Under the pieces are notes generated by a model. That model saw nothing but the letters and a program-made list of their open reading frames with translations. It did no database searches and was not told where the DNA came from. Positions 7,628 through 16,344 of a DNA stretch of 64,000 nt are shown piece after piece. A program made the translations under genes and the position numbers. The DNA is from an uncultured Acetatifactor sp. (GTDB lineage Bacteria; Bacillota; Clostridia; Lachnospirales; Lachnospiraceae). Location: NCBI GenBank assembly GCA_910584235.1, contig CAJTZD010000006.1, forward strand, positions 27,462-91,461, given 5' to 3'. Position 1 is the first letter of the stretch. Each line of letters starts with the position of its first letter.

Positions 7628-9731
7628 CAAAGGTCAATTCCCCATAAGACGGCACCGGCCACACGCTCTTATCCACCATCATCTCCAGCGTGTCAATGGG
7701 AGCCCGAAGCTCCTCCATAACCTCTCTGACAGTGTCTTTGTAGTAGAATGCCTGCGCCTTTGTGTCTTCCATGGCAGCGGCCCGGGCAGTGACCTGGCGC
7801 AGTCTGCTCAGAGCCTCCTGGGCTGCCGTAAGCTTCCCGTTCACCTCGCCCAGAAGCTTTGCCTGTACAACAGGCTCCACCCCTGCTTCCTTGACGGCCA
7901 CAACCGTATCCGCCAATTGTTTGGTATATTTCATCACAGCGGGGATATACTTCTTGCCCGCCATGTCCATCATGGTATTGGCCTCAATGTTGATGGTCTT
8001 CACATAGGTCTCGTATATAATCTCCTCCCTGGACTCCAGCTCCACCTTTGTAAAGATACCGAACTTCTCAAACAGCTTCACCGCCTTGTCCGTGGTCAGC
8101 GTGGACGCCGCCTCCACCATGGACTTGATATTGGGCAGACCCCGCCTGGCAGCCTCCTCCACCCAGTCCTCGGAATAACCGTCCCCGTTGAAGATAATCC
8201 TCTGATGAGCTCCCATATATTCCTTAATCAAATCATGTACCGCCAGCTCAAAATCCTCCGCCTTTTCCAGCCTGTCCGCAGCCTCGCAGAAAGCCTCCGC
8301 CACAATGGCGTTCAGAGTAGTGTTGGGACTGGCGATAGAATCCGCGCTGCCCACCATACGGAACTCGAATTTATTCCCCGTAAAGGCAAAGGGAGATGTA
8401 CGGTTTCTGTCCGTGGCGTCTTTCTCCAGATCCGGCAGGGTAGACACCCCGGTCTCCAGTTTGCCGCCCTCCAGGCAATGGTCAGCCTCGCCGGTCTCCA
8501 CCAACTGCTTCACCACATCTTCCAACTGCTCCCCCAGGAAGATAGAGATGATGGCCGGAGGCGCCTCGTTTGCGCCCAGCCTGTGGTCGTTGCCCACATC
8601 CGCCGCGCTCTGCCGCAGCAAGTCCGCATGCACATCCACTGCCTTGATAATGCAGGCCAGCACCAGCAGGAACTGAATATTCTCATTGGGTGTCTCACCG
8701 GGATCCAGGAGATTTACCCCATTGTCCGTCCCCAGAGACCAGTTGTTATGTTTGCCCGAGCCGTTCACCCCCGCAAAAGGCTTCTCGTGAAGCAGACAGG
8801 TAAGCCCATGCCGGCCGGCCACTTTCTTCATGGTCTCCATCACTAACTGATTGTGGTCCACCGCGATATTGGTCGTCTCATACACCGGAGCCAGCTCGTG
8901 CTGGGCCGGAGCCACCTCATTGTGCTGGGTTCTGGCCGTGACCCCCAGCTTCCACAGCTCCACATTCAAATCTTTCATATAGGCCCCCACACGCTCCCTG
9001 ATGGTGCCGAAATAATGATCCTCCAACTCCTGCCCCTTAGGCGCAGGAGCGCCGAACAGCGTGCGTCCCGCAAAAATCAAATCCTCCCGCTGCAGATACT
9101 TCTCCCGGTCCACAAGGAAATACTCCTGCTCCGGCCCAACGCTCGCCACCACCTTTGTGGCCCCCGTATTGCCAAAGAGCCTGACAATCCGCAACGCCTG
9201 CTCACTGATGGCCTCCATGGACCGCAGCAGCGGCGTCTTCTTGTCCAGGGCCTCCCCGGTGTAGGAGCAGAACGCGGTGGGAATGCAGAGGATGACTCCG
9301 GTGGCGTCTTCTTTCAGGAAAGCCGGCGAGGTAATGTCCCATGCCGTATAGCCTCTGGCCTCAAAGGTGGCCCGAAGCCCTCCCGAGGGGAAAGAGGAGG
9401 CATCCGGCTCACCCTTAATCAGCTCCTTGCCCGAAAATTCCATAATCATCTTGCCGTCCTCGTCGGGATGAGTGACAAATGCGTCATGCTTCTCCGCCGT
9501 AATGCCGGTGAGAGGCTGGAACCAGTGGGTGTAATGAGTAGCGCCGTTTTCCACAGCCCAGTCTTTCATGGCCTTTGCCACCACATCCGCAGCCGCCAGG
9601 GACAATTCCCCGCCCTGATCCATGATTTTTCTCACTTCTTTGTATACGCTTTTGGGCAGCCTCTCTTTCATCTTCCCGAAAGTGAATACTTTACTGGCAA
9701 AAATCTCTTCCACATTCAATCTCTCGCTCAT
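7620..9731 (-). CDS. glnN: glutamine synthetase type III
   Basis: ATP-dependent ammonium assimilation into glutamine in the cytoplasm. The 703-residue length is that of the GSIII family, far longer than GSI or GSII. Recognisable segments are the N-terminal VFTFGKMKERLPK, THYTHWFQPLTG, GPEQEYFLVD, RTQHNEVAPAQHE and GSGKHNNWS (metal and glutamate binding), and the C-terminal FKDTV-like region. The start follows GAGGAGAG. A 35-codon ORF ends two bases before this ATG, which suggests coupled translation. The last codon and stop fall inside a shared repeat segment (copy F). Confidence 0.96.
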   Translation of the reverse strand: MSERLNVEEIFASKVFTFGKMKERLPKSVYKEVRKIMDQGGELSLAAADVVAKAMKDWAVENGATHYTHWFQPLTGITAEKHDAFVTHPDEDGKMIMEFSGKELIKGEPDASSFPSGGLRATFEARGYTAWDITSPAFLKEDATGVILCIPTAFCSYTGEALDKKTPLLRSMEAISEQALRIVRLFGNTGATKVVASVGPEQEYFLVDREKYLQREDLIFAGRTLFGAPAPKGQELEDHYFGTIRERVGAYMKDLNVELWKLGVTARTQHNEVAPAQHELAPVYETTNIAVDHNQLVMETMKKVAGRHGLTCLLHEKPFAGVNGSGKHNNWSLGTDNGVNLLDPGETPNENIQFLLVLACIIKAVDVHADLLRQSAADVGNDHRLGANEAPPAIISIFLGEQLEDVVKQLVETGEADHCLEGGKLETGVSTLPDLEKDATDRNRTSPFAFTGNKFEFRMVGSADSIASPNTTLNAIVAEAFCEAADRLEKAEDFELAVHDLIKEYMGAHQRIIFNGDGYSEDWVEEAARRGLPNIKSMVEAASTLTTDKAVKLFEKFGIFTKVELESREEIIYETYVKTINIEANTMMDMAGKKYIPAVMKYTKQLADTVVAVKEAGVEPVVQAKLLGEVNGKLTAAQEALSRLRQVTARAAAMEDTKAQAFYYKDTVREVMEELRAPIDTLEMMVDKSVWPVPSYGELTFEV

Positions 9732-9733
9732 TT

Positions 9734-9841
9734 TTACTCTCCTCTCTGTCTTTCTCCGTCTATCCTGCAGCCCACGCCGCAGCTTTCCTCCGGCCCAGTC
9801 CTCCCGAAACGAAAAAAAGCTCCAAAGTAATACCTTACCAT
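9734..9841 (-). CDS. 35-residue upstream ORF (possible leader peptide) of glutamine synthetase
   Basis: An ATG at 9841 is preceded by GAGGAGG with a 5-base gap, one of the best ribosome sites in the window. It opens 35 codons starting MVRYYFGAFFRFGR. The stop TAA lies two bases before the glnN ATG, and the glnN ribosome site lies inside the end of this ORF. The peptide is basic and aromatic, with no membrane segment. It could be a leader that couples or regulates glnN translation, or a small protein of its own. A weak promoter (TTGCAT, 17 bases, TATTTT) lies upstream. Confidence 0.5.
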   Translation of the reverse strand: MVRYYFGAFFRFGRTGPEESCGVGCRIDGERQRGE

Positions 9842-10168
9842 GGAACCTCCTCGTTCATCGAATACCACTATGCAGAAGCAGCCGCCCTCCCCGGACACCG
9901 GCGCTTCGTTGTTACTAAAATACCCTACTTTCCGCAAAAATGCAATACCCAAATTTCATTTCTCGTTTTCCGCCAAAAAGATAGCCCCTTTCCCCGGGGG
10001 ACAGCCATATTTCGCATTCCTGCAATCCCCCCGTTTCCATTTTGTTCCGTCAAAATGCACAAAGAGCTCATCTATATATACCGGACAGCATTCTGAAAAA
10101 TCTGGACGAAATCATCAGGACATGGTAAACTGGGAAAAATATGGAACTGCATGGAAGGAGAAACTGCC
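9842..10168. other. intergenic region between divergent glnN and glycosylation cluster
   Basis: About 330 bases hold the promoters of two divergent transcripts. On the minus strand a possible glnN promoter is TTGCAT-17-TATTTT. On the plus strand a weak TGGACG-17-TAAACT precedes the GtrA-like gene. I see no riboswitch fold, repeat or further gene here. Confidence 0.4.
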
Positions 10169-10633
10169 ATGGAAACAGCAAAACAAAGATTTCAGAGGAT
10201 AACACAACACATTTACCATATGCTCCCCCCATCCTTGCGGCAATTTGCCAAATTTGGCCTGGTGGGCGTCCTCAATACCCTCCTATCCTATATCATCACC
10301 AATGTATGCTACTATGGCTTACATCTCCATGAACAAATTTGTAATCTCATCACCTTTTTGATTACAGTGTTGATTTCATACTTGTTGAACAGTCGTTTTG
10401 TCTTCGCTCCAAAAGACGGGGAATGCCAGCCCTGGTATCAGACCTTGGCCAAAGTATACGCCTCCTATGCTCTGACAGAATTAGGCGGTGCAGGCTTACT
10501 GCTCTTCATTCAGGAGCGTCTCTTTGGCATCCCTCACTTCATTGCCACTTTCCTCAATCTATGTCTTACAGTCCCCCTTAATTTCTTTCTTAATAAATTC
10601 TGGGCCTACCGAAAACATCACCAGAAATCTTGA
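10169..10633 (+). CDS. GtrA-like membrane protein (polyprenyl-linked sugar flippase family)
   Basis: A 154-residue protein with four membrane segments, the size and pattern of the GtrA/DPMS family. The N-terminal signature FAKFGLVGVLNTLLSYIIT is typical, as is the end FFLNKFWAYRK. GtrA proteins are thought to move undecaprenyl-phosphate-linked sugar across the membrane. The start at 10169 follows AAGGAG; an in-frame ATG at 10151 has no ribosome site. It opens a five-gene glycosylation cluster with a GtrB-type transferase and sugar-modifying enzymes. Confidence 0.9.
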   Translation: METAKQRFQRITQHIYHMLPPSLRQFAKFGLVGVLNTLLSYIITNVCYYGLHLHEQICNLITFLITVLISYLLNSRFVFAPKDGECQPWYQTLAKVYASYALTELGGAGLLLFIQERLFGIPHFIATFLNLCLTVPLNFFLNKFWAYRKHHQKS

Positions 10634-10724
10634 AAGCAGTAGAAATATATGGTATGATGTCCTTATTCTGAGCATGGGCAGCCAGAGAACATAGGACTGC
10701 CGGAAAGAAAGGGCCATCGTTTCT

Positions 10725-11819
10725 ATGAAGATCATGCCAAACCGTATGGATTACGGTTTTTTTAAATACCAGGATGAGTTTGAGCAAAAGGTTCTCTCCG
10801 TCCTCCGCTCAGGGCGCTATGTACTAGGGGATGAAGTGGCCTGCTTTGAAAAAAGCTTTGCCGCTTATACGGGCGCAGCATACAGCGTGGGCCTGGCCAG
10901 CGGCTTGGACGCCCTTTGGATCGCCGTAAGGCTTCTAGGCATAGGCCCTGGGGATGAAGTGATCGTGCAGGGCAATACCTATATTGCCAGTGTCATGGGT
11001 ATTACCATCAACGGTGCCCTCCCGGTTTTTGTGGAACCAGACGTTTATTACCAGCTTGACGCTGATAAAATAGAGGAAAAGATTACGAAAAATACCAAAG
11101 CGGTAATGGTGGTCCATCTCTATGGGCAAGTGGCGGATATGGACAAGATTACCAGGCTCTGCCAAAAGCACGGCCTGAAGCTCATAGAAGACTGTGCCCA
11201 ATCCCATGGCGCCCTTTACAAGGGCAAAATGACCGGTACTTTCGGCGATGTAGGATGCTTTTCTTTTTACCCCTCTAAAAATCTTGGGGCTTTTGGGGAT
11301 GCAGGCGCCATCGTCACCAATAATGCCTGCCTGGCGGAAAATGCAAGGGTATTCCGAAACTATGGCAGCGAGAAGCGGTACTACAACAAAGTCGTAGGCG
11401 CAAATTCCAGACTGGATGAAATCCAGGCCGGCCTCTTAAATATCCGTCTGGCACACATGGCAGAGATCACCGCAGAGCGGCGTCTGCTGGCAGACAGATA
11501 CAGTGCCGGCATCACTGCAAAAGACCTTGTGCTTCCAATGGAGCGGGAGTGCACCCAGTCTGTATGGCATCAGTATGTCATTCGCACCGGCCGCCGGCAG
11601 GAACTGATGGATTATCTGGCAAAAAGGGAAATCGGCACCCTCATTCACTACCCCATCCCTCCCCATCTGGCGCAAGCCTATGCAGGTTTAGGCCATAAGA
11701 GAGGGGAACTGCCCGTCACCGAGGAATATGCCGCTACCGTTCTCTCGCTTCCTATGTACACAGGAATGCGCGTCGAAGAACAGCAATATATTTTGGAATG
11801 CCTCAATTCATTCTCATAG
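10725..11819 (+). CDS. DegT/DnrJ/EryC1 sugar aminotransferase (FdtB/QdtB-like)
   Basis: PLP-dependent aminotransferase of 364 residues acting on nucleotide-linked keto sugars. Family marks are GSGLDAL-like GLASGLDALWIA, EDCAQSHGA (cofactor contact), and the Schiff-base Lys in SFYPSKNLGAFGDAG. It is followed by a 3,4-ketoisomerase gene of the FdtA/QdtA type. In known FdtA-FdtB or QdtA-QdtB pairs the product is a dTDP-3-amino-3,6-dideoxyhexose. The exact sugar here is inference; the dTDP-4-keto-6-deoxyglucose supply (RmlA, RmlB) is not in the window. Confidence 0.92.
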   Translation: MKIMPNRMDYGFFKYQDEFEQKVLSVLRSGRYVLGDEVACFEKSFAAYTGAAYSVGLASGLDALWIAVRLLGIGPGDEVIVQGNTYIASVMGITINGALPVFVEPDVYYQLDADKIEEKITKNTKAVMVVHLYGQVADMDKITRLCQKHGLKLIEDCAQSHGALYKGKMTGTFGDVGCFSFYPSKNLGAFGDAGAIVTNNACLAENARVFRNYGSEKRYYNKVVGANSRLDEIQAGLLNIRLAHMAEITAERRLLADRYSAGITAKDLVLPMERECTQSVWHQYVIRTGRRQELMDYLAKREIGTLIHYPIPPHLAQAYAGLGHKRGELPVTEEYAATVLSLPMYTGMRVEEQQYILECLNSFS

Positions 11820-11840
11820 AGGAGGATATAACTGACAACC

Positions 11841-12254
11841 ATGTTAAGACTGGAAGACCAGATTCATATTTTCAATTTCCCGGATTTAGGCGATGAACGC
11901 GGCAATCTGGTGGTAGTAGAGGGTGGTATCGCTATCCCCTTTGACATTAAGCGGATCTTTTATATCTATGGCTCAGACAGTGAAGTAGTACGGGGAAGCC
12001 ATGCCAATCTAAAGTCAGAGTTCATCATGATAAACGTATCTGGTACCAGCAAGGTATTGATCGACAATGGTCTGGAGCGTCGTGTGGTGGCCCTGGACAA
12101 ACCCCGGATGGGCCTGTATCTAAAAAGCATGGTTTGGAAAGAAATGTATGATTTTTCCCCGGACTCGGTTCTTTTAGTGCTTTCCAACGAACATTATGAT
12201 CCCGGCGAATACATTCGAAACTATACAGATTATTTGGAAATGGTGAGAAAATGA
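11841..12254 (+). CDS. sugar 3,4-ketoisomerase (FdtA/QdtA, WxcM-like cupin)
   Basis: A 137-residue single-domain cupin. The pattern F..LGDERGNLVVVEGG near the N-terminus and RGSHANLKSEFIMINVSG (catalytic His in RGSHAN) are those of dTDP-4-oxo-6-deoxyhexose 3,4-ketoisomerases. It would shift the keto group from C4 to C3 before the aminotransferase encoded just upstream acts. The first in-frame ATG is 11841, with GAGGAGG a little far upstream. It overlaps the following glycosyltransferase by 4 bases (ATGA), so the two are translated together. Confidence 0.88.
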   Translation: MLRLEDQIHIFNFPDLGDERGNLVVVEGGIAIPFDIKRIFYIYGSDSEVVRGSHANLKSEFIMINVSGTSKVLIDNGLERRVVALDKPRMGLYLKSMVWKEMYDFSPDSVLLVLSNEHYDPGEYIRNYTDYLEMVRK

Positions 12255-13201
12255 GTAAAATATCAATTGTAATACCCGTGTATTACAATGGGGATACCTT
12301 GAAGCTTTTATATGAAGATATGAAGCAAAAAATTCTGGGAAAGCTGGGAGACTATGAAATCGTCTTCGTAGACGACGGCTCCGGCGATGACTCCTGGCAG
12401 ATTATGAGACAGCTCCGACAGCAGGATACCCACATTAAACTGGTAAAGCTGTCCCGAAATTTCGGGGAACACGCGGCGCTTCTTGCCGGGCTCTGCGCCT
12501 GCAGCGGCGACTGTGCCGTCACCAAACAGGCTGACTTGCAGGAAGATTCCAACATCATCCTTGAAATGTATGAAAGCTGGAAACAAGGCAACAAGGTAGT
12601 CCTGGCTGTCCGCAAGGAACGGAAAGAAAATCCGGTGAAAGTTTTCTTTGCAAACATATACTATGCCCTGATCCGCAAAATTGTCAACAAAAATATGCCC
12701 GTGGGCGGTTGTGACTGCTACCTGATAGACCGGAAAGTGATTCAGGTACTGGAACGACTGGACGAAAAGAATTCTTCCCTGACTCTGCAGGTACTGTGGG
12801 CAGGCTTTCAGACAGACTCCGTCTATTTTGTGCGCCAGGACAGAGAAATCGGGAAATCCCGCTGGACCCTCTCCAAAAAAGTAAAGCTGGTTATGGATTC
12901 TGTAATGAGCTTTTCCTATTTTCCGCTGCGCTTTATGTCCGGGCTGGGCATCCTCTTTAATATACTGGCCTTTCTCCTTTTGGTCAGCGTCTTCGTCGAG
13001 AAATTTACCAAAGGCACACCCATTGTGGGCTGGGCTTCTCTCATGTGCGTGGTTCTGTGCGCCTCAGGTGTCATCATGCTGATGTTAGGCATTCTGGGAG
13101 AATATATCTGGCGGACACTGGATGCCGCCAGGACACGCCCCCCCTATATTGTGGATGAAATTCTGGAGGTCCGTGAAAAGGAGTCCTGCCATGAAGACTA
13201 A
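12251..13201 (+). CDS. GtrB/DPM-type family 2 glycosyltransferase
   Basis: A 316-residue membrane glycosyltransferase. The catalytic GT2 domain shows VIPVYYNGDTL, the nucleotide-binding VFVDDGSGDDS, and a KQADLQ-type D-x-D equivalent near residue 95. The C-terminal 90 residues carry two membrane segments (GLGILFNILAFLLLVSVF and VVLCASGVIMLMLGILGEY). Relatives transfer a sugar from a nucleotide donor to undecaprenyl phosphate on the inner face of the membrane. Together with the GtrA-like flippase this supplies a lipid-linked sugar to an outer-face transferase, probably the next gene. Confidence 0.92.
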   Translation: MSKISIVIPVYYNGDTLKLLYEDMKQKILGKLGDYEIVFVDDGSGDDSWQIMRQLRQQDTHIKLVKLSRNFGEHAALLAGLCACSGDCAVTKQADLQEDSNIILEMYESWKQGNKVVLAVRKERKENPVKVFFANIYYALIRKIVNKNMPVGGCDCYLIDRKVIQVLERLDEKNSSLTLQVLWAGFQTDSVYFVRQDREIGKSRWTLSKKVKLVMDSVMSFSYFPLRFMSGLGILFNILAFLLLVSVFVEKFTKGTPIVGWASLMCVVLCASGVIMLMLGILGEYIWRTLDAARTRPPYIVDEILEVREKESCHED

Positions 13202-14879
13202 GCAGAAATGGTTCTATATCCTTTTGATAGCCCTGAGCCTCCTGGCCTCTTTCAAAATGGTTTTCTTTTCCCTGGGTCTGGACGAGGAATATCAGGTAGT
13301 AATGGCTTACCGGAATGCCCGGGGAGACCGGTTATTCCTGGATATGTGGGAGCCCCATCAATCCTCGGCTTTTTTGTGTACCCTTTTGATGAAGCCATAT
13401 CTTGCGCTGTTCGGCACCACAGGTGTGGTGCTGTATCTGCGGCTGTGTGGCACTGTTCTCCACCTTATGGTAAGTTTCTGCCTCTATAGAGTTTTGAAAT
13501 CCTTAATGGAGAAAAAATATGCCTGGATCCTGGCCCTGATTTATTTCAATACCATCCCGAAACAGATTATACTGCCGGAATTTGGTATTATGCAAGTGTG
13601 GTTCTACACTTTACTTTCTCTTTGCCTGATTCAGTATTATATCAAAGGCAGAAAACGCCAATACCTGGTTCTCGCTTCCCTGGCATTGGTGCTAAATGTC
13701 CTGTCCTATCCCTCTTGCCTGATTCTCTTTCCCTTTTTATTGCTCCTTTGCTTCCGCTTTTCCGGAAAGGATAAATGGCGGGATATGGGAATGGTCACTT
13801 TGGTCTGCTGCCTCTGCGGCCTGGGATATCTGGGTATGCTTTTCACCTACACCTTCCCTGCAGAATTGCTGGCAACCCTGTCCCATATTCTGAACGGGGA
13901 TGTGACTCATTCTTTAGCCCTAAGCGAGAAGATATTCTCCCTACTATCCGGTTGCCTATATGTGGCTGTTCTGTGGACAGCCTGCTTTGCCTTGGCTTTT
14001 GGGGTGGGAAAATGGAAAAAGCTTCCCAAGGAACGATATTACTATTTGGCAACAATTCTAGCCTGCGGACTGGAATTGCTTTTCTGGCTCCCCCTAAACA
14101 AAGGCTATGAAAACATGCAGCTTCACCTGGCGGCCTTTACATTGGCCGGACTGTGTCTTACCCAAAACCGAAAACAGCAGCCTCTGCAGACTACTGTTCT
14201 GTTTTCCTTGCTGCGGTATCTCATCGCAGGGGCTCTGGTGTCTCTGCTGGCCGTTGCCTACCTGACAGATCTCACCGTGATGCTCTCCATTCCCCATGCC
14301 ATGCCGGCCGCCTTTTTCGGAGCTGCCCTGCTGGTTTTGGAACAGCATCAAAAAAAGGAGCAAAGCGCTCCCACTGCCAAATGGCTGTATGCTACACTTC
14401 TGCTGTGGTGCCTGACAGCGATCCTGGGGAAAGGGTATACCATGCGTTCAGGCGCTTCTTATCACAATATTCTCCAAAGTGCCGGCATTATGCGAAATGG
14501 CCCCGCCGCGGGAATCATCTCCAATTACATGATTCCCTATGTCTATAACTGTGACTATGAAGACTGGCAGCAATATATGCAGCATGGGGATAAAGTATTG
14601 ATTGTGGTGGATCAGGTGAACAATCTGAGCACCATTCAATATCTGTTCAAGGATGTGGAGATCTCCCATTTCTCCATTGTCAATCCCACTGCCTATGATG
14701 AAAGACTTTTGGAATATTGGGAACTGTTCCCGGAAAAAGCCCCCAATGTGATCCTGGTAGATTGCTGGTATGGGCAGCTCATGGCAGATCCTGACAGTTG
14801 GATCATGCAATATATTGAGAACGACTTCGGATATACCCAGGTCAATGACGGTCGTTATATACGCATTTACCGCAAATAA
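13191..14879 (+). CDS. polytopic membrane protein, probable GtrC-like glycosyltransferase
   Basis: The ATG at 13191 follows GAAAAGGAG and overlaps the preceding gene by 11 bases. The 562-residue product has about 11 hydrophobic segments and an early extracytoplasmic loop with LGLDEEYQVVMAYRNARGDR, which resembles the acidic first loop of GT-C lipid-dependent glycosyltransferases. A soluble C-terminal part of about 110 residues follows. In gtrABC loci the third gene is the serotype-specific transferase that puts the flipped sugar on a surface polymer; that role is inferred from position and topology. No close family was recognised. Confidence 0.7.
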   Translation: MKTKQKWFYILLIALSLLASFKMVFFSLGLDEEYQVVMAYRNARGDRLFLDMWEPHQSSAFLCTLLMKPYLALFGTTGVVLYLRLCGTVLHLMVSFCLYRVLKSLMEKKYAWILALIYFNTIPKQIILPEFGIMQVWFYTLLSLCLIQYYIKGRKRQYLVLASLALVLNVLSYPSCLILFPFLLLLCFRFSGKDKWRDMGMVTLVCCLCGLGYLGMLFTYTFPAELLATLSHILNGDVTHSLALSEKIFSLLSGCLYVAVLWTACFALAFGVGKWKKLPKERYYYLATILACGLELLFWLPLNKGYENMQLHLAAFTLAGLCLTQNRKQQPLQTTVLFSLLRYLIAGALVSLLAVAYLTDLTVMLSIPHAMPAAFFGAALLVLEQHQKKEQSAPTAKWLYATLLLWCLTAILGKGYTMRSGASYHNILQSAGIMRNGPAAGIISNYMIPYVYNCDYEDWQQYMQHGDKVLIVVDQVNNLSTIQYLFKDVEISHFSIVNPTAYDERLLEYWELFPEKAPNVILVDCWYGQLMADPDSWIMQYIENDFGYTQVNDGRYIRIYRK

Positions 14880-14892
14880 AAGCCTTTTGGGC

Positions 14893-16260
14893 TCAGGGTT
14901 TCGGGGCTCTCCCCCCATTTGCCACCCGCAGCAAATCGTAAAGCGCCGGCGCCTCAGACAGCCTGATCCAAATCTTCTGCCTGGCATGGGGACAGCTTTC
15001 CACTGCCTCCCCCTCCTCATTATACATGGCCTCCACCGTGACGGGGACATTTCTGCCGTCAGGCTTCATGATTTCCACCAAATCTCCCACACAAAATTTG
15101 TTGCGCTGTTCAAAAAGAGCCAGAGCCACATCCTCCATAGGCTCTGTTTTCTGCTGCCCGGAAAACCCCTGCACATTTTCCTCCCGGCGCTCCCTGCCCC
15201 ATTCCGCCTCCTGCAGCCGGGGCAGCGAACCGCCTGCCGCCACCTCCTCAATGATTCCCAGATGAATGTACTCGTTTACATAAGTGCTGTTGTCGTAAAT
15301 CTGGGTCTCCCGGGTAGGTTTCCCAAAATAAAACCCCGTGGTAAACTGACGGTAAGTACACTTTCCGATTTCCTCCCGATACCAATCCATATTCCCGCGA
15401 TACCGTTCCTCAGAAGTAAAATAATCGTCAATGGCTTTCCGGTAGGTACGGGTCATGGTAGCAATATACAGGGCTGTCTTCATACGCCCCTCTACTTTCA
15501 GACTGTCAATCCCCGCCTCCACCAGCTCAGGTATATGCTCTATCATACACAAATCTTTGGAATTAAAAAGATAAGTGCCCCTCTCATTTTCATACACCGG
15601 CAGATACTCCCCTGGCCTGGTCTCCTCCACCACCGCATACTTCCACCGGCAGGGGTGGGTACAGGAGCCCTGGTTGGCATCCCGTCCGGTGAAATAATTG
15701 CTCAAAAGACAGCGCCCGGAGTAAGAGATACACATAGAGCCCTGCACAAAGCTTTCTATCTCCATCTCCTCCGGTATCCGCTCCCTGATGGCACGGATTT
15801 CTTCCAGAGACAGCTCCCTGGCGCTTACCACCCGCTTCGCCCCCTGCTTCCACCAGAACCGGTAAGTTTCGTAGTTGGTATTGTTGGCCTGGGTGGAAAT
15901 ATGGATCTCCGCCTCCGGCCACACCTCTCTGGCAACGGTGAACATACCCGGATCCGAAATAATCAGCCCGTCGCACCGCTCCGGCCTCATATCCCGCAGC
16001 TCCCTGAAGTAAGCCTCCGCCCCCTCCAGATCCTCGTTATGGGCCAGTATGTTTGCCGTCACATACACCTTTACGCCCCTTTCATGGGCAAATGCAATCC
16101 CCCGGGCCATCTCCTCCGGCGAAAAGTTCTTCGCCTTTGCCCGCAGCCCAAAGGCCTCCCCCCCAATATATACCGCATCCGCTCCGAAAATCACGGCTGT
16201 CTTCAGCCCCTCTAAGCTGCCCGCCGGCATCAAAAGCTCCGGTTTCTTTCTCCGCGCCAT
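14893..16260 (-). CDS. U32 family protein, probable tRNA uridine-5-hydroxylation protein (TrhP/YrrO-like)
   Basis: A 455-residue U32 protein, long annotated as a collagenase-like peptidase. Family marks are PELLMPAGSLEGLKTAV, ADAVYIGGEAFGLRAKA, HISTQANNTNY, the SYSGRCLLSNYFTGRDANQGSC segment with its Cys residues, and SLKVEGRMK. In Bacillus subtilis and E. coli relatives of this type (TrhP) take part in prephenate-dependent 5-hydroxyuridine formation in tRNA. The start at 16260 follows GGAGGGG. It is the last gene of a minus-strand run after the O-methyltransferase. Confidence 0.9.
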   Translation of the reverse strand: MARRKKPELLMPAGSLEGLKTAVIFGADAVYIGGEAFGLRAKAKNFSPEEMARGIAFAHERGVKVYVTANILAHNEDLEGAEAYFRELRDMRPERCDGLIISDPGMFTVAREVWPEAEIHISTQANNTNYETYRFWWKQGAKRVVSARELSLEEIRAIRERIPEEMEIESFVQGSMCISYSGRCLLSNYFTGRDANQGSCTHPCRWKYAVVEETRPGEYLPVYENERGTYLFNSKDLCMIEHIPELVEAGIDSLKVEGRMKTALYIATMTRTYRKAIDDYFTSEERYRGNMDWYREEIGKCTYRQFTTGFYFGKPTRETQIYDNSTYVNEYIHLGIIEEVAAGGSLPRLQEAEWGRERREENVQGFSGQQKTEPMEDVALALFEQRNKFCVGDLVEIMKPDGRNVPVTVEAMYNEEGEAVESCPHARQKIWIRLSEAPALYDLLRVANGGRAPKP

Positions 16261-16316
16261 AATCCTGCCCCTCCCTTTTGTCCGTCCGCTCCCTGCCTGC
16301 ACCCTCTTTGGGGGTT

Positions 16317-16344
16317 TAGAAAATCTTCATTCCGTTCACACCTT
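16317..16344 (-). repeat. truncated dispersed element copy G at the O-methyltransferase stop codon
   Basis: This 28-base segment equals 7600-7627 except for one base. On the minus strand it runs from the last codon and stop (GTG TGA) of the O-methyltransferase into AGATTTTCTAA. The single difference falls in the stop codon (TGA here, TAA in glnN). It is a truncated relative of the structured elements at 17.65-35.25 kb. Confidence 0.55.

Noticed and set aside
9842..10168. Riboswitch upstream of glnN
   Set aside because: No glutamine aptamer core or long paired structure with conserved bases could be recognised.
14770..16215. A 481-codon plus-strand open frame opposite the U32 gene
   Set aside because: Mirror of a well-supported gene with family motifs; the translation is rich in His/Pro/Arg without domains.
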